Below are positions 1-8,801 of a stretch of 64,000 nt of DNA, in pieces. This stretch comes from Mycobacterium sp. E1214. GTDB taxonomy: Bacteria; Actinomycetota; Actinomycetes; Mycobacteriales; Mycobacteriaceae. Below the pieces are notes generated by a model. It searched no databases, had not been told where the DNA came from, and saw only the letters and a program-made list of their open reading frames with translations. The stretch covers positions 1 to 64,000 of the forward strand of contig NZ_LZJC01000090.1 of the NCBI RefSeq assembly GCF_001666755.1, written 5' to 3'. A program made the position numbers and the translations under genes. Every line of letters starts with the position of its first letter. The stretch's first letter is position 1.

Positions 1-28
1 CGATCACCGTCATGACGCGCCACGGCCG

Positions 29-1102
29 CTACACCGGCCTGTCCGGGTGGTTCGACGTTCCCGGGTCGAACGCCGCCCAGGCGGCCTGGTTTCCGCCGTA
101 CAGCTTGGCGACGGTCACGTCCTTGGGACCGACATTCGGGCTGCGGTCACCGGCGATGTCGACGAACGCGCTGAACAATTCCGGGTGCATGACGGCCAGG
201 TCGACGGCGCAGGTGCCGCCCATGGACCACCCGGCGACACCCCAGTTGGCGCGGTCGGGGCTGACACCGAAGTTGGACACCAGGAACGGGATGACGTCCT
301 TGCTCAGGTGGTCGGCGGCGTTGCCGCGGGTGCCGTTGACGCACTCGGTGTCGTTGTCGAAGGAACCGGTGGGGTCGACGAAGACCAACACCGGGGAGAA
401 CCCGTGATGCGCGGCGGCGAAGGTGTCGATGGCGGTGAACGCGCCGCCGGGGCCCAGCCAGTCGGCCGGGGTGTTGAACGCCGAGCCGATCATCATGACC
501 GCGGGCAGCCGGGGCGGCGGGTTGCTGTTGAACCAGCCGGGCGGCAGGTAGACCAACTCGCGCCGGTGCCGGAAATGGGAGGCGTTGTCGTCGATGTCGA
601 CCGGTACCACCACGCCCTTGGTCGGCCGGGTGCCGGCGACCTGCATCTCGGTGACCCGCAGCCGGTCGATCTGGTCGGGTAGCGGGACCGAGGTCAGCTG
701 GTTCCACGCGGCGAGCGCCGTCGGGAAGTAGCCGACCCAGCCGTTCAACGCCAGCGCGGCGCACAGGACGCACAAGGGGACGGACACCACCGCGACCCCG
801 CGACGCCACCAGCCCGCGCCGCGCCAGCCGACCAGGAACACGGCGGCGGCCAGGCCGCTCATCGCGATCCACAACCACAGCGCCGGCGGCGCGGGGTCCC
901 CGGCCACGCCGAGCGACGTGATGTACCAGTAGGAGAGGGCGGTGACCGCGACGGCCGCGATCACGGCCACGGGCAGCACCCGCGCGAGCCAGCGCCGAGC
1001 GCCCCACCGGATTGCGACGAGCAGCGCCAGCACCGTCACTGCCTGCACGGTGGCGGGGAACCACCCGTGCAGCAGAGACAGTCGTCCGAAGAATTGGTCC
1101 AA
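29..1102 (-). CDS. Membrane-anchored esterase family protein, 3' end disrupted
   Basis: Alpha/beta-hydrolase of the esterase D/antigen 85-like (COG0627) type with a membrane-anchoring N-terminal region. About four hydrophobic segments fill the first 130 residues, followed by an extracytoplasmic hydrolase domain. The nucleophile elbow GWSMGG is at about residues 291-296 (Ser 293), and an HHGFSPVLVFVDPTG stretch precedes it. I chose the TTG at 1102 because AAAGG lies 9 nt upstream; a TTG at 1171 is also open. The protein stops soon after AAWAAFDP, before the catalytic His region expected for this family, and the missing continuation can be read on the opposite strand at bases 3-65 (see findings). 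The domain call is secure; the C-terminus as assembled is probably not native. The physiological substrate is unknown. Confidence 0.75.
   Translation of the reverse strand: MDQFFGRLSLLHGWFPATVQAVTVLALLVAIRWGARRWLARVLPVAVIAAVAVTALSYWYITSLGVAGDPAPPALWLWIAMSGLAAAVFLVGWRGAGWWRRGVAVVSVPLCVLCAALALNGWVGYFPTALAAWNQLTSVPLPDQIDRLRVTEMQVAGTRPTKGVVVPVDIDDNASHFRHRRELVYLPPGWFNSNPPPRLPAVMMIGSAFNTPADWLGPGGAFTAIDTFAAAHHGFSPVLVFVDPTGSFDNDTECVNGTRGNAADHLSKDVIPFLVSNFGVSPDRANWGVAGWSMGGTCAVDLAVMHPELFSAFVDIAGDRSPNVGPKDVTVAKLYGGNQAAWAAFDPGTSNHPDRPV
51..70. repeat. Short inverted repeat at a putative fold-back junction
   Basis: TTCGAC (51-56) and GTCGAA (65-70) form inverted arms around a CCCGGG core (60-65). This hairpin lies exactly where the coding sense of the esterase gene appears to switch strands, so it is the likely breakpoint of an inversion or of a template-switch chimera. 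Confidence 0.6.
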
Positions 1103-1229
1103 CGGTCGTTGCCTTTGCTGAATCGGTGGCCGCGCGGGTCGGACCCGTGGTCGTGTCGAAGGTCGGGACAACTATCCCACACCGGGGCGCCACGCCCGCC
1201 CGTCGTCGCGGCGTGTGAGCGGTCGCCGT

Positions 1230-3482
1230 TCAGCGCTCGGCGATACCGCGGAATCCGCGCAGCCGCAGGCTGTTGCCGACGACGAACAGGCTGGACACCG
1301 CCATCGCGGCACCCGCGAGCATCGGGTTGAGCAGCCCGGACGCGGCGAGCGGCAACGCGGCGACGTTGTAGCCGAACGCCCAGAACAGGTTTGTCTTGAT
1401 GGTCGTCAGGGTGCGGCGGGACAGCCGGACGGCGTCGACCGCGGCGCGCAGGTCACCGCGCACCACGGTCAGGTCGGCGGCCGCGATGGCCACGTCGGAG
1501 CCGGCGCCCATGGCCAGCCCCAGGTCGGCCGCCGCCAGGGCCGCGGCGTCGTTGACGCCGTCACCGACCATGGCGACAACCCTGCCGTCGGCTTGCAGGC
1601 GCCGCACGGCGGCGACCTTGTCGCTCGGCGTGGCGCCGGCGATCACGTCGTGAATGCCGACCTGCGCGGCGACGCGACGCGCGACGGTCGGATTGTCACC
1701 GGTCAGCAGCACGGGCGTCAGGCCGAGCCGCGTGAAGTGCCACACGGCCTCGGCGCTGGTGGGCTTGACCGCGTCCGCCAGCGCCAGCACACCGCGCACC
1801 CGGCCGTCCCATCCGACGGCGACGGCCGTGTGGCCGTCCCCCTCGGCGCGGGCGGCGGCCGCCGTCAGCGCGGCGTCCGGGCGCAGGCCGCCCTCGGCCA
1901 GCAAGGCGGGGCGCCCGAGGACGACCGCGTGGCCGTCGACGGTGCCCCGCACCCCGTAGCCGCCGACCGCCGTGAAGTCCGCCGCGGCAGGCAGGCGGCC
2001 GATCTCGGCACCGGCGGCCCGCGCGATGGCCCGCGCCAGGGGGTGTTCGGAGGCGTCCTCCAAGGCGCCGGCGTAACGCAGGACGGTGGCCCGGTCGGTG
2101 TCGGCGGCGACCGACACGGCGACGAGGGTCATGGTTCCGGTGGTGACCGTGCCGGTCTTGTCGAGCAGGATCGTCTCGATCGCCCGGGTCGACTCCACCG
2201 CCTCGGGCCCCTTGATGAGCACGCCAAGCTGCGCGGCCCGGCCGGCGCCGACCAGCAGGGCGGTCGGGGTGGCGAGCCCGAGCGCGCAGGGACAGGCGAT
2301 GATCAGCACGGACACTGCCGCCGTCAGCGCCATGGCGAACGACGAGCCCGCGGCGAGCCACCCCGCCAGCGTCACGGCGGCCAGGGCCAGCACGACCGGC
2401 ACGAACACCGCGGCGACACGGTCGGCGAGGCGCTGCACGCGGGCCTTGCCCGACTGCGCCTGCTCGACCAGCCGGGCCAGCTGCGCCAGTCGGGTGGCGT
2501 TCCCGACCCGGGTCGCGCGGACCACCAGGCGACCGCCGGCGTTTACGGTGGCGCCGGTGACGGCGTCACCCGCGCCCACCTCGACCGGAACCGATTCGCC
2601 GGTCATCAGGGAGGCGTCGACGGCCGAGGAGCCCCACACGACGATCCCGTCGGTCGCGATCTTCTCGCCGGGCCGGACGACGAACTCGTCACCGACGGCG
2701 AGCTGCTCGGTGGGGATGCGGATCTCGGCGCCGTCGCGCAGCACCGCGACGTCGCGGGCGCCGAGCTCGAGCAGCGCCTGCAGCGCGGCGCCGGCCGCCC
2801 GCCTGGAGCGCCGCTCGGCGTAGCGGCCCGCCAGCACGAACAGGGTCACGCCGGCCGCCACCTCGAGGTAGACGTGGGCGGCGCCGTCGCCGCGCCGCAC
2901 GGTCAGATCGAAGCCGTGCCGCAGGCCGGGCCGGCCGGCGGTGCCGAGCACCAGCGCGTACAGGGACCACAGGAACGCCGACAGGGTGCCGATCGAGATC
3001 AGGGTGTCCATGGTGGCGGTGCCGTGCCGGAGGTTGGTCCAGGCGGCGGCGTGAAAGGGGCGCCCACCCCACGCGACGACCGGCACAGTCAGAATCAGCG
3101 ACGCCCACTGCCAGTAGCGGAACTGCAGGGCGGGAATCATCGCGACGGCGATCACCGGGGCCGCGAGCAGCGCGGTGCCGACGAGCCGGGTGCGCAGCGA
3201 CGTCAGGTCCGCGTCATCGGCCGCCGCGGCGCGGCGGGCGCGCGCCGCGACGACCGCGCCGTAACCGGCCTTCTCGACCTCGGCGACGAGCGCCGCCGGG
3301 TCGTAACCGGCCGGGACGGCGACAGCGGCCTTCTCCGTCGCGTAGTTGACGGTGGCGGCCACCCCGTCGAGCCGGTTCAGCTTCTTCTCGATCCGCGCGG
3401 CGCAGGCCGCGCACGTCATCCCGCTGATGGCCAGCTCGATGTGCGGCGGCGCGGCCGGCGAATCGGGTCGGGCCGCACTCAT
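1230..3482 (-). CDS. Copper-translocating P1B-type ATPase
   Basis: Cation-exporting P-type ATPase of 750 aa, the usual length for mycobacterial CtpA/CtpB/CtpV. An N-terminal HMA domain carries [15 protein letters not shown] (metal cysteines 24 and 27). The transmembrane metal motif is Cys-Pro-Cys at 397-399, typical of Cu(I) pumps. The phosphorylated Asp 441 lies in DKTGT, with a MTGES actuator loop upstream and MVGDGVNDA in the P-domain. ATG at 3482 overlaps the stop of the upstream HMA protein (ATGA), so the two are translationally coupled. By family it exports Cu(I) across the plasma membrane. I cannot assign it to one Mtb orthologue, and no CsoR-type regulator lies next to it. Confidence 0.9.
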   Translation of the reverse strand: MSAARPDSPAAPPHIELAISGMTCAACAARIEKKLNRLDGVAATVNYATEKAAVAVPAGYDPAALVAEVEKAGYGAVVAARARRAAAADDADLTSLRTRLVGTALLAAPVIAVAMIPALQFRYWQWASLILTVPVVAWGGRPFHAAAWTNLRHGTATMDTLISIGTLSAFLWSLYALVLGTAGRPGLRHGFDLTVRRGDGAAHVYLEVAAGVTLFVLAGRYAERRSRRAAGAALQALLELGARDVAVLRDGAEIRIPTEQLAVGDEFVVRPGEKIATDGIVVWGSSAVDASLMTGESVPVEVGAGDAVTGATVNAGGRLVVRATRVGNATRLAQLARLVEQAQSGKARVQRLADRVAAVFVPVVLALAAVTLAGWLAAGSSFAMALTAAVSVLIIACPCALGLATPTALLVGAGRAAQLGVLIKGPEAVESTRAIETILLDKTGTVTTGTMTLVAVSVAADTDRATVLRYAGALEDASEHPLARAIARAAGAEIGRLPAAADFTAVGGYGVRGTVDGHAVVLGRPALLAEGGLRPDAALTAAAARAEGDGHTAVAVGWDGRVRGVLALADAVKPTSAEAVWHFTRLGLTPVLLTGDNPTVARRVAAQVGIHDVIAGATPSDKVAAVRRLQADGRVVAMVGDGVNDAAALAAADLGLAMGAGSDVAIAAADLTVVRGDLRAAVDAVRLSRRTLTTIKTNLFWAFGYNVAALPLAASGLLNPMLAGAAMAVSSLFVVGNSLRLRGFRGIAER

Positions 3483-3691
3483 GCGACCAGGACGGCCTCG
3501 TAGCCCGCCTCGTCGACCGCCCCGAGCACCGCCGCCGCGGCGACGGGCGCCGCGCTGGTGACGACGAGCCGGCCGGTGTCGGCGTCCACCTCGACGCCGC
3601 CGACGCCGGGAATCTGGGCGACCTCGCGCCGGACGGCGGCCTCGCAGTGCGCGCAGCTCATCCCGCTCACCCGGTATTCGCTCGTCGCCAT
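3479..3691 (-). CDS. Small HMA-domain copper chaperone
   Basis: A 70-aa protein made of one heavy-metal-associated ferredoxin-like fold with the metal-binding motif GMSCAHC (Cys 13 and Cys 16) near the N-terminus, as in CopZ-type chaperones. ATG at 3691 follows AAAGGAG with a 4-nt gap. Its stop overlaps the start of the copper ATPase by four bases. The expected role is cytoplasmic Cu(I) delivery to the HMA domain of that pump, inferred from family and coupling. Confidence 0.88.
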   Translation of the reverse strand: MATSEYRVSGMSCAHCEAAVRREVAQIPGVGGVEVDADTGRLVVTSAAPVAAAAVLGAVDEAGYEAVLVA

Positions 3692-3857
3692 GACACTCCT
3701 TTGCTGACCCGCCCCCAACCCCTCCATTCTGCCCGGTCGCCGGATGCGGCGGGGACCGGTCCGCGGCGCCGCGGGGCAGCCCCGCGGCAGCGGCCGGGCG
3801 GGGTGCCGTCCGGCCCGGTCGCCGCATTACGCTGCCGGAAGCGGGGAAGGAGGCGCC

Positions 3858-4328
3858 ATGACGGTGACAGTCGTCGACGCGGGGCCGCGCCAGGTGAGCC
3901 GATCGGTGGAGGTGGCCGCGCCGGCCGCCGAGCTGTATGCCTGGGCCGCCGACCCGCGCCGCCACCGCGAGTTGGACGGGTCCGGCACCGTCCGCGACAA
4001 CATCGTGATGCCCGACAAGCTCGTGGTGGGGTCGCGGTTTTCGACCAGCATGAAGGTGCTCGGCGTGCCGTACCGCATCACCAGCACCGTGACCGCGCTC
4101 AAGCCCCACGAGGTCGTCGAGTGGCGGCACCCGGTGGGCCACCGCTGGCGCTGGGAGTTCGAGCCGGTCGCGCCCGGCCTGACCAGGGTCACCGAGACCT
4201 TCGACTTCCGCGACGCCGGGAAGATCAAGAACAGGCTGAAGTACTACACCCTGATCGGCGCCCGCAAGTTCAACGCCGCGGGCATCGAGGCGACGCTGAC
4301 CAAGCTGCGCGACCGCTACGCCGGCTGA
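3858..4328 (+). CDS. SRPBCC-family (polyketide cyclase-like) protein
   Basis: A 156-aa START/SRPBCC-fold protein. It opens with the usual signature ([20 protein letters not shown], residues about 14-33) and has the alternating beta-strand pattern ending in a long C-terminal helix. Such proteins bind hydrophobic ligands in a helix-grip cavity, and catalysis is not implied. ATG at 3858 is preceded by GGAAGGAGG at good spacing. Its 3' end overlaps the convergent PNPOx-type gene by 13 bp. It may be expressed independently of the divergent copper genes. No specific ligand can be named. Confidence 0.8.
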   Translation: MTVTVVDAGPRQVSRSVEVAAPAAELYAWAADPRRHRELDGSGTVRDNIVMPDKLVVGSRFSTSMKVLGVPYRITSTVTALKPHEVVEWRHPVGHRWRWEFEPVAPGLTRVTETFDFRDAGKIKNRLKYYTLIGARKFNAAGIEATLTKLRDRYAG

Positions 4329-4882
4329 TCGCCCGGGTCGGGGGCGTCCCAGGGGACCACGCCGGACACCCAGTGGCTCAGCGTGTCGACCTGGTCGTTG
4401 CGGTGCAGGTGCCGGGGCGGCGTCGCGTAGCTGGCGTACGGCCGGCACCGGATGACGACGCGGTTCTCCCGCTCCGACATTTCCTGGATGTGGGGCCGCG
4501 CCTCGTCACCCAGCGGTTGCCCGGACATGCGGCCGGCGACTGCCATCATCACGTCGACCGCCAGCGCGGGGTCTTCGTCGAGGGTCGCGTCCGCGTAGAC
4601 CTGCAGGTACGCGAACGGCCACCGCTCGTCGAGCACGCAAAGGCTCACCTTGCCGTCGCGCTGGACGACCCGGGCTTTGCCGCGGCCGGCCATCGTGGAA
4701 ACCAACAACTCGCCGGTGTCGGTGGGGATGTAGTAGACGATCGACATCGCCGGCCCGTCGCTGCGGCGGCGGTAGCCGAAGACGCAGGTGCGGTGCGTGC
4801 GCACGAACTCCCGTCGTTCGGAGGGCAGCATGTCGCGGTCGGTCGGGGCAGTGAACGGCGCAGCCGCCAACGGTAGAAGCAT
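4316..4882 (-). CDS. Pyridoxamine 5'-phosphate oxidase-like split-barrel protein
   Basis: A 188-aa flavin/F420-binding split beta-barrel protein. Characteristic stretches are [20 protein letters not shown] (from residue 18), [19 protein letters not shown] and [20 protein letters not shown]. In mycobacteria this family includes FMN- or F420-dependent reductases, and the cofactor cannot be told from sequence alone. ATG at 4882 gives a slightly long N-terminus; the Met at residue 18 is an alternative start. It is divergent from the TetR gene at 4987 with a palindrome between them, so TetR control is likely. Confidence 0.78.
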   Translation of the reverse strand: MLLPLAAAPFTAPTDRDMLPSERREFVRTHRTCVFGYRRRSDGPAMSIVYYIPTDTGELLVSTMAGRGKARVVQRDGKVSLCVLDERWPFAYLQVYADATLDEDPALAVDVMMAVAGRMSGQPLGDEARPHIQEMSERENRVVIRCRPYASYATPPRHLHRNDQVDTLSHWVSGVVPWDAPDPGDQPA

Positions 4883-4930
4883 GACGAAGGGTCCTCGCTG
4901 TCAACGGCCTTGACCGGTGCGGATATATAC

Positions 4931-4945
4931 GGATACAGTGTGTCC
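4931..4945. promoter_or_regulatory. Candidate TetR operator
   Basis: GGATACA-G-TGTGTCC is a 15-bp near-perfect palindrome (6 of 7 positions match) in the 104-bp gap between the divergent PNPOx-type gene and the TetR gene. Its size and place fit an autoregulatory TetR operator. AT-rich TATATAC directly beside it could be part of a promoter. Confidence 0.5.
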
Positions 4946-4986
4946 ATTAATGCGGTGGGTGTCAAGACGGCAAAGGATCGACGGCA

Positions 4987-5649
4987 GTGAACGACGCGTC
5001 CGCCGCCGACCGGCCGACCGCGCCGCGCGGGCGTGGCCGCCCCGCCCGTGCGGTCGAGCGGATGCTGGACGCCGCCGTGCAGATCGTCGACGAGCAGGGC
5101 GCCGACGCGCTGTCGATGCGCTCGTTGGCCCAGCGGCTGGGCTCGGGCACGGCCACCCTGTACCGCCATTTCGCGAACCGCTCGGAACTGGTGTCCATGG
5201 TGATCGACCACATCCTCGGTGCGGCCGAGGAGGTGACGCCCGGGCCGCGCTGGCAGGACGCCTGTATGGCCTTGGCGCAGAACCTTTTCGAGGCCCTGCG
5301 TCGGCACGGCAACGTCGCGCCGCTGCTGGTGGAGTACACCCCGATCGGGCCGAACGCTCTGGCGCATCGCGAGCGGTGCCTGTCGGTGTTGCTCGCCAAC
5401 GGTTTCGACCGGGCGACGGCGGCGCACGCCTACGCCACCCTGGCCCGCTACGTGCTGGGCTTCGCGTTGCAGTCCGGGCCGACCGCCGGCGAGCGCGACG
5501 GCGAGTTGGCGGCCGCGTTCCACCGCCTCGACGCGACCCGTTATCCCGCGACCGTCGCCGTCGCCGACGAGTTGCCGGTGCCCTTGACCGAGGAATTCGG
5601 CTTCGGGTTGCGGCTGATCGTCGCCGGCCTCGAGCGGTTGCGCGACTGA
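4987..5649 (+). CDS. TetR/AcrR-family transcriptional regulator
   Basis: A 220-aa TetR regulator. The DNA-binding domain spans about residues 20-70 and includes ALSMRSLAQRLGSGTATLYRHF, the helix-turn-helix and TLYRHF signature. The rest is the ligand-binding helical domain, resembling the TetR_C class of tetracycline-type regulators (long loop and conserved P-rich C-terminus). Start is GTG at 4987. It is divergent from the PNPOx-like gene, with a palindrome in the gap. The effector is unknown. Confidence 0.88.
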   Translation: MNDASAADRPTAPRGRGRPARAVERMLDAAVQIVDEQGADALSMRSLAQRLGSGTATLYRHFANRSELVSMVIDHILGAAEEVTPGPRWQDACMALAQNLFEALRRHGNVAPLLVEYTPIGPNALAHRERCLSVLLANGFDRATAAHAYATLARYVLGFALQSGPTAGERDGELAAAFHRLDATRYPATVAVADELPVPLTEEFGFGLRLIVAGLERLRD

Positions 5650-5714
5650 ACGGGTGAGCGGCGTCCCTCGTTGCTTCGGACGTCCTGCCCGGCACCGAGA
5701 GGCGAAGGAGCGCC

Positions 5715-5813
5715 ATGACCCAGCGCCTCGCGACCCGTACGACGACGGCCGGCCGGCTGCACCCGTCGACCCAGACGGGGCAGCTGCTCGGCCGCGCGTT
5801 TCCGTCAGGCTGA
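5715..5813 (+). CDS. Candidate 32-aa leader peptide upstream of sulfate uptake genes
   Basis: A short frame beginning MTQRLATRTTTAGRLHPSTQ, with a strong ribosome binding site (GGCGAAGGAG, 4 nt from ATG). It ends 104 bp before the sulfate-binding protein. Actinobacterial sulfur-uptake operons often carry leader peptides starting MxxRL and containing RLH; this one fits that start and has RLH but lacks the regulatory cysteines. The RBS and position are seen directly. The leader function is inference, and it could be a remnant. Confidence 0.4.
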   Translation: MTQRLATRTTTAGRLHPSTQTGQLLGRAFPSG

Positions 5814-5917
5814 TTTTCAGGGCTGTCGGCCGGTGGACTGATCGTTAACATTCTTAAAAATGTTCGGTCACCGGACCGGATGGCTCTTTTCGATCGGCGC
5901 TCGGGGATGGGGTCGGC

Positions 5918-7003
5918 GTGGTGAGGCTGCTACCACCTAGCCTGTCGGCGCCCGCCGGCCGACGGCGCCGTCGGTTGCCCTGGCTCAACATCCTCGGCGT
6001 CGTGGCGGTCGTCGCCGCGACCACCGCGATCGTCGTCAAAAACATGCCGTCGGCCGGGTCGAATGAAATCCTCAACGTCTCCTACGACCCCACCCGCGAG
6101 CTGTACGCCGCCGTCGACGCGAAGTTCGTCGCGCAATACCGGGCGCGCACCGGGATCACGCTGAACATCAAGGAGTCCCACGGCGGCTCGGGCCGTCAGC
6201 TCAAGACCGTGCTGGACGGCACGCAGAAAGCCAACGTCGTCTCGCTGGCGCTGATCAGCGACGTCGCGACCCTGAGCAAGCGTGGCCTGATCAACCCGGA
6301 CTGGCAGCGCCGGCTGCCCAACAACGCGGTGCCCTACACCTCGACCATCGTCTTCGTCGTCCGCAAGGGCAATCCCAAGGCGATCCACGACTGGCCCGAC
6401 CTGGTCAAGAGCGACGTCTCGGTGGTCACGCCCAACCCGCGCAGCTCCGGCAACGGCCAGCTGAGCGTCCTGGCGGCCTGGGGCTCGGTCACCACCCGCG
6501 GCGGCAGCCAGGCCAAGGCGACCGACTACCTGCGCACGTTGCTGCGCCACGTGGCCGTCTCCGACGCGGGGGCGCGCAGCGCCGGTGACAGCTTCACCCT
6601 GGCCAAGCTCGGCGACGTGCAGTTGAGCTGGGAGAACGAGGCGCTGCGCGAGGTCGCCGCCAACAGGGACGAGCTGGAACTGGTGTACCCGCCGGTCAGC
6701 ATCCTGGCCGAGCCGGCGGTCGCGTGGGTCGATGCCAACCTCTCCGACGCCAAGACGGCGGGCTACGCCAAGGCCTACCTGCAGTACCTGTTCACCGCCG
6801 ACGGGCAGGAGCAGGCGGCGCAGTACGGCTACCGCCCCGTCAAGCCGGAGATCCTGGCCAAGCACGCCGACCGGCTGCCCGCCCTGACGCTGTTCCCGAT
6901 CACCGCCATCGCCAAGGACTGGAGCGACGCGCGCGAGCAGTTCTTCGGCACGAACGGCATCCTGGACACCCTCTCGGCGTCGCCCGCGGCGGCGGGGATC
7001 TAG
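5918..7003 (+). CDS. Sulfate-binding protein (Sbp/CysP-like), membrane-anchored
   Basis: A 361-aa periplasmic-type binding protein closely matching Sbp/CysP. Recognisable elements are [61 protein letters not shown] and the C-terminal [16 protein letters not shown]. The N-terminus has arginines followed by one hydrophobic segment (about residues 23-42) with no lipobox Cys, so it should be a signal anchor or uncleaved signal. GTG at 5918 or 5921 may be the start. No ABC permease or ATPase follows; instead a SulP permease starts 16 bp downstream, an unusual pairing. Confidence 0.85.
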   Translation: MVRLLPPSLSAPAGRRRRRLPWLNILGVVAVVAATTAIVVKNMPSAGSNEILNVSYDPTRELYAAVDAKFVAQYRARTGITLNIKESHGGSGRQLKTVLDGTQKANVVSLALISDVATLSKRGLINPDWQRRLPNNAVPYTSTIVFVVRKGNPKAIHDWPDLVKSDVSVVTPNPRSSGNGQLSVLAAWGSVTTRGGSQAKATDYLRTLLRHVAVSDAGARSAGDSFTLAKLGDVQLSWENEALREVAANRDELELVYPPVSILAEPAVAWVDANLSDAKTAGYAKAYLQYLFTADGQEQAAQYGYRPVKPEILAKHADRLPALTLFPITAIAKDWSDAREQFFGTNGILDTLSASPAAAGI

Positions 7004-7019
7004 CGGAAAGACGGACCCC

Positions 7020-8795
7020 GTGGCCCTCTCGATCAACTACGACGCGGTGAAAGGCCGGCACGACCTGATCGCCGGCCTCACCGTCGCCGCCATCTCGTTC
7101 CCCCAGGCGATGGCCTACGCGCTGATCGCGGGTGTCGACCCGAGGTTCGGCGTCTACTCGGCCATCGTCGTCACGATCGTCGCGTCGCTTTTCGGGTCGT
7201 CGTCACACCTGATCAACGGCCCCACCAGCGCCATCTCGCTGCTGGTGTTCAGCGCACTCGCCTTCCTCGACTCGGAGAACACCACCGAACTGTTCGAGGG
7301 GTTGTTCCTGCTGGCAGTGCTGGTCGGGGCGTTTCAGATCGTGATCAGCCTGTTCAAGCTCGGCAACCTGACCCGCTACATCTCGGAGTCGGTGATCATC
7401 GGCTTCATGGCCGCCGCGTCGTTCCTGCTCGCCATCGGGCAGCTGGGCAACGCCCTGGGGGTCCGCGACAAGGGCAACGGCCACATGCAGGTGCTGCGGC
7501 GGGTGTGGCTGACGCTGTTCCACGGCGACCACTACAACTACCGCGCGCTGGCGCTCAGCGCCGGCGCGGTCGTCCTGGCGGTGCTGCTGCGCAGGTTGGT
7601 GCAGCGCTTCGGGTGGCCGCAGATCGACATGCTCGTGGTGCTCGTCGTCACCGGCGCCGTCGCCTACTTCGCGGGCTGGTCCGTGCCGGGCCGCAGCGGC
7701 CACACCGCCGTCGCGGTGGCCGCCAAGATTCCGCGCAGCCTGCCGACCCCGCACGTTCCGGACGTCCAGACCGCCTGGCTGCCGCACCTGTCCACCGGCG
7801 CGCTGGCCATCGCGTTCGTGGGCATCATTGAGGCGCTGTCGATCGCGAAGGCCATCGCCTACCAGACCCAGCAGCAGATCGACTACAACCGCCAGATCAT
7901 GGCGGAGGGCCTGGCCAACCTCGCCGGCGGCTTCTTCCAGAGCCTGCCGGGATCGGGCTCGCTGTCGCGATCGGCGATCAACTTCCAGTCCGGCGCCCGC
8001 ACCCGGTTCTCCGGCATCGTCTCGGCCGCGACGGTCGCCGCCGCGCTGCTGCTGTTCGCGCCGCTGCTGCGCTACGTGCCGCAACCGGCGCTGGCCGGGC
8101 TGCTGCTGGTCACCGCCGCGCGGCTGGTGGACTGGAAGCGGCTGATCTACACGGTGAAGGCCTCCCGCTACGACGCCGGCCTGGTGGCCGTCACGGCCTT
8201 CACCGGCGTTGCGATCGACCTCGACAAGTCGGTGCTGCTGGGCGTGGTGCTGTCCATCCTGCTGTTCGTGCCGCGCGCGGCGAAGCTCAAGGCCCGGGAG
8301 TTGATCGTGACCCCGGAACGGGTGGTGCGCGAACGCATTGCGGGGGAGCCGGCCGATCCCGCCATCGTCATCTACGACCTCGAGGGTGAGCTGTTCTTCG
8401 GCGCCGCGCCGGAGCTGGACCGCTACCTCGCCGACATCGCCACCCGCATCGTGACCGACGACGTCAAGTACGTCGTGCTGCGCCTCAAGCGGGTCCGGCA
8501 CCCGGACGTGGTGTGCATCGAACGGATCGAGCACTTCCTGCGCGAGCAGACCGCCCGCGGGATCACCGTTCTGCTCGCCGGCGTGCGGCCCGACACGCTG
8601 GGCGTGCTGCGTAACGTCGGCTTCGACAGCTGGTTCCCCGCAGGCGACGTGTTCCCCGAGGAGGACGAGGAGTACTCCGCGACCCTCAAGGCGGTGCGCC
8701 ACGCGCACAACAAGCTCGCCGAGCTGAAACTCAAACCGCCGTTCACGGGTGCGCCGGAACTCGCGCCGCACACCGAGCTGTACTACCTGGTCTGA
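7020..8795 (+). CDS. SulP-family sulfate/anion permease with STAS domain
   Basis: A 591-aa SLC26/SulP transporter. The membrane domain (about residues 15-410) contains the family signature around GLTVAAISFPQAMAYALIAG and GVDPRFGVYSAIV, plus GSLSRSAINFQSGARTR in the core. The C-terminal cytoplasmic STAS domain (about 440-560) has IVIYDLEGELFFGAAPEL. Start is GTG at 7020, 16 bp after the sulfate-binding protein, so the two form one transcription unit. By family it imports sulfate or bicarbonate, or exchanges anions. The neighbouring Sbp suggests sulfate. Confidence 0.9.
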   Translation: MALSINYDAVKGRHDLIAGLTVAAISFPQAMAYALIAGVDPRFGVYSAIVVTIVASLFGSSSHLINGPTSAISLLVFSALAFLDSENTTELFEGLFLLAVLVGAFQIVISLFKLGNLTRYISESVIIGFMAAASFLLAIGQLGNALGVRDKGNGHMQVLRRVWLTLFHGDHYNYRALALSAGAVVLAVLLRRLVQRFGWPQIDMLVVLVVTGAVAYFAGWSVPGRSGHTAVAVAAKIPRSLPTPHVPDVQTAWLPHLSTGALAIAFVGIIEALSIAKAIAYQTQQQIDYNRQIMAEGLANLAGGFFQSLPGSGSLSRSAINFQSGARTRFSGIVSAATVAAALLLFAPLLRYVPQPALAGLLLVTAARLVDWKRLIYTVKASRYDAGLVAVTAFTGVAIDLDKSVLLGVVLSILLFVPRAAKLKARELIVTPERVVRERIAGEPADPAIVIYDLEGELFFGAAPELDRYLADIATRIVTDDVKYVVLRLKRVRHPDVVCIERIEHFLREQTARGITVLLAGVRPDTLGVLRNVGFDSWFPAGDVFPEEDEEYSATLKAVRHAHNKLAELKLKPPFTGAPELAPHTELYYLV

Positions 8796-8801
8796 CGCCC
8801 G

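Noticed and set aside
12..407. Plus-strand frame beginning MTRHGRYTGLSGWFDV as an independent gene
   Set aside because: Only the first 18 residues look like protein; they fit the esterase C-terminus. The rest is antisense of the esterase, so I treat it as a junction, not a gene.
1215..3503. A 762-codon plus-strand open frame opposite the copper ATPase
   Set aside because: It is an antisense artefact of GC-rich codon bias. It has no recognisable domain and the minus strand encodes a complete ATPase.
5655..5848. 64-codon frame MSGVPRCFGRPARH and so on
   Set aside because: No RBS, no family resemblance, and it overlaps the better supported leader frame.
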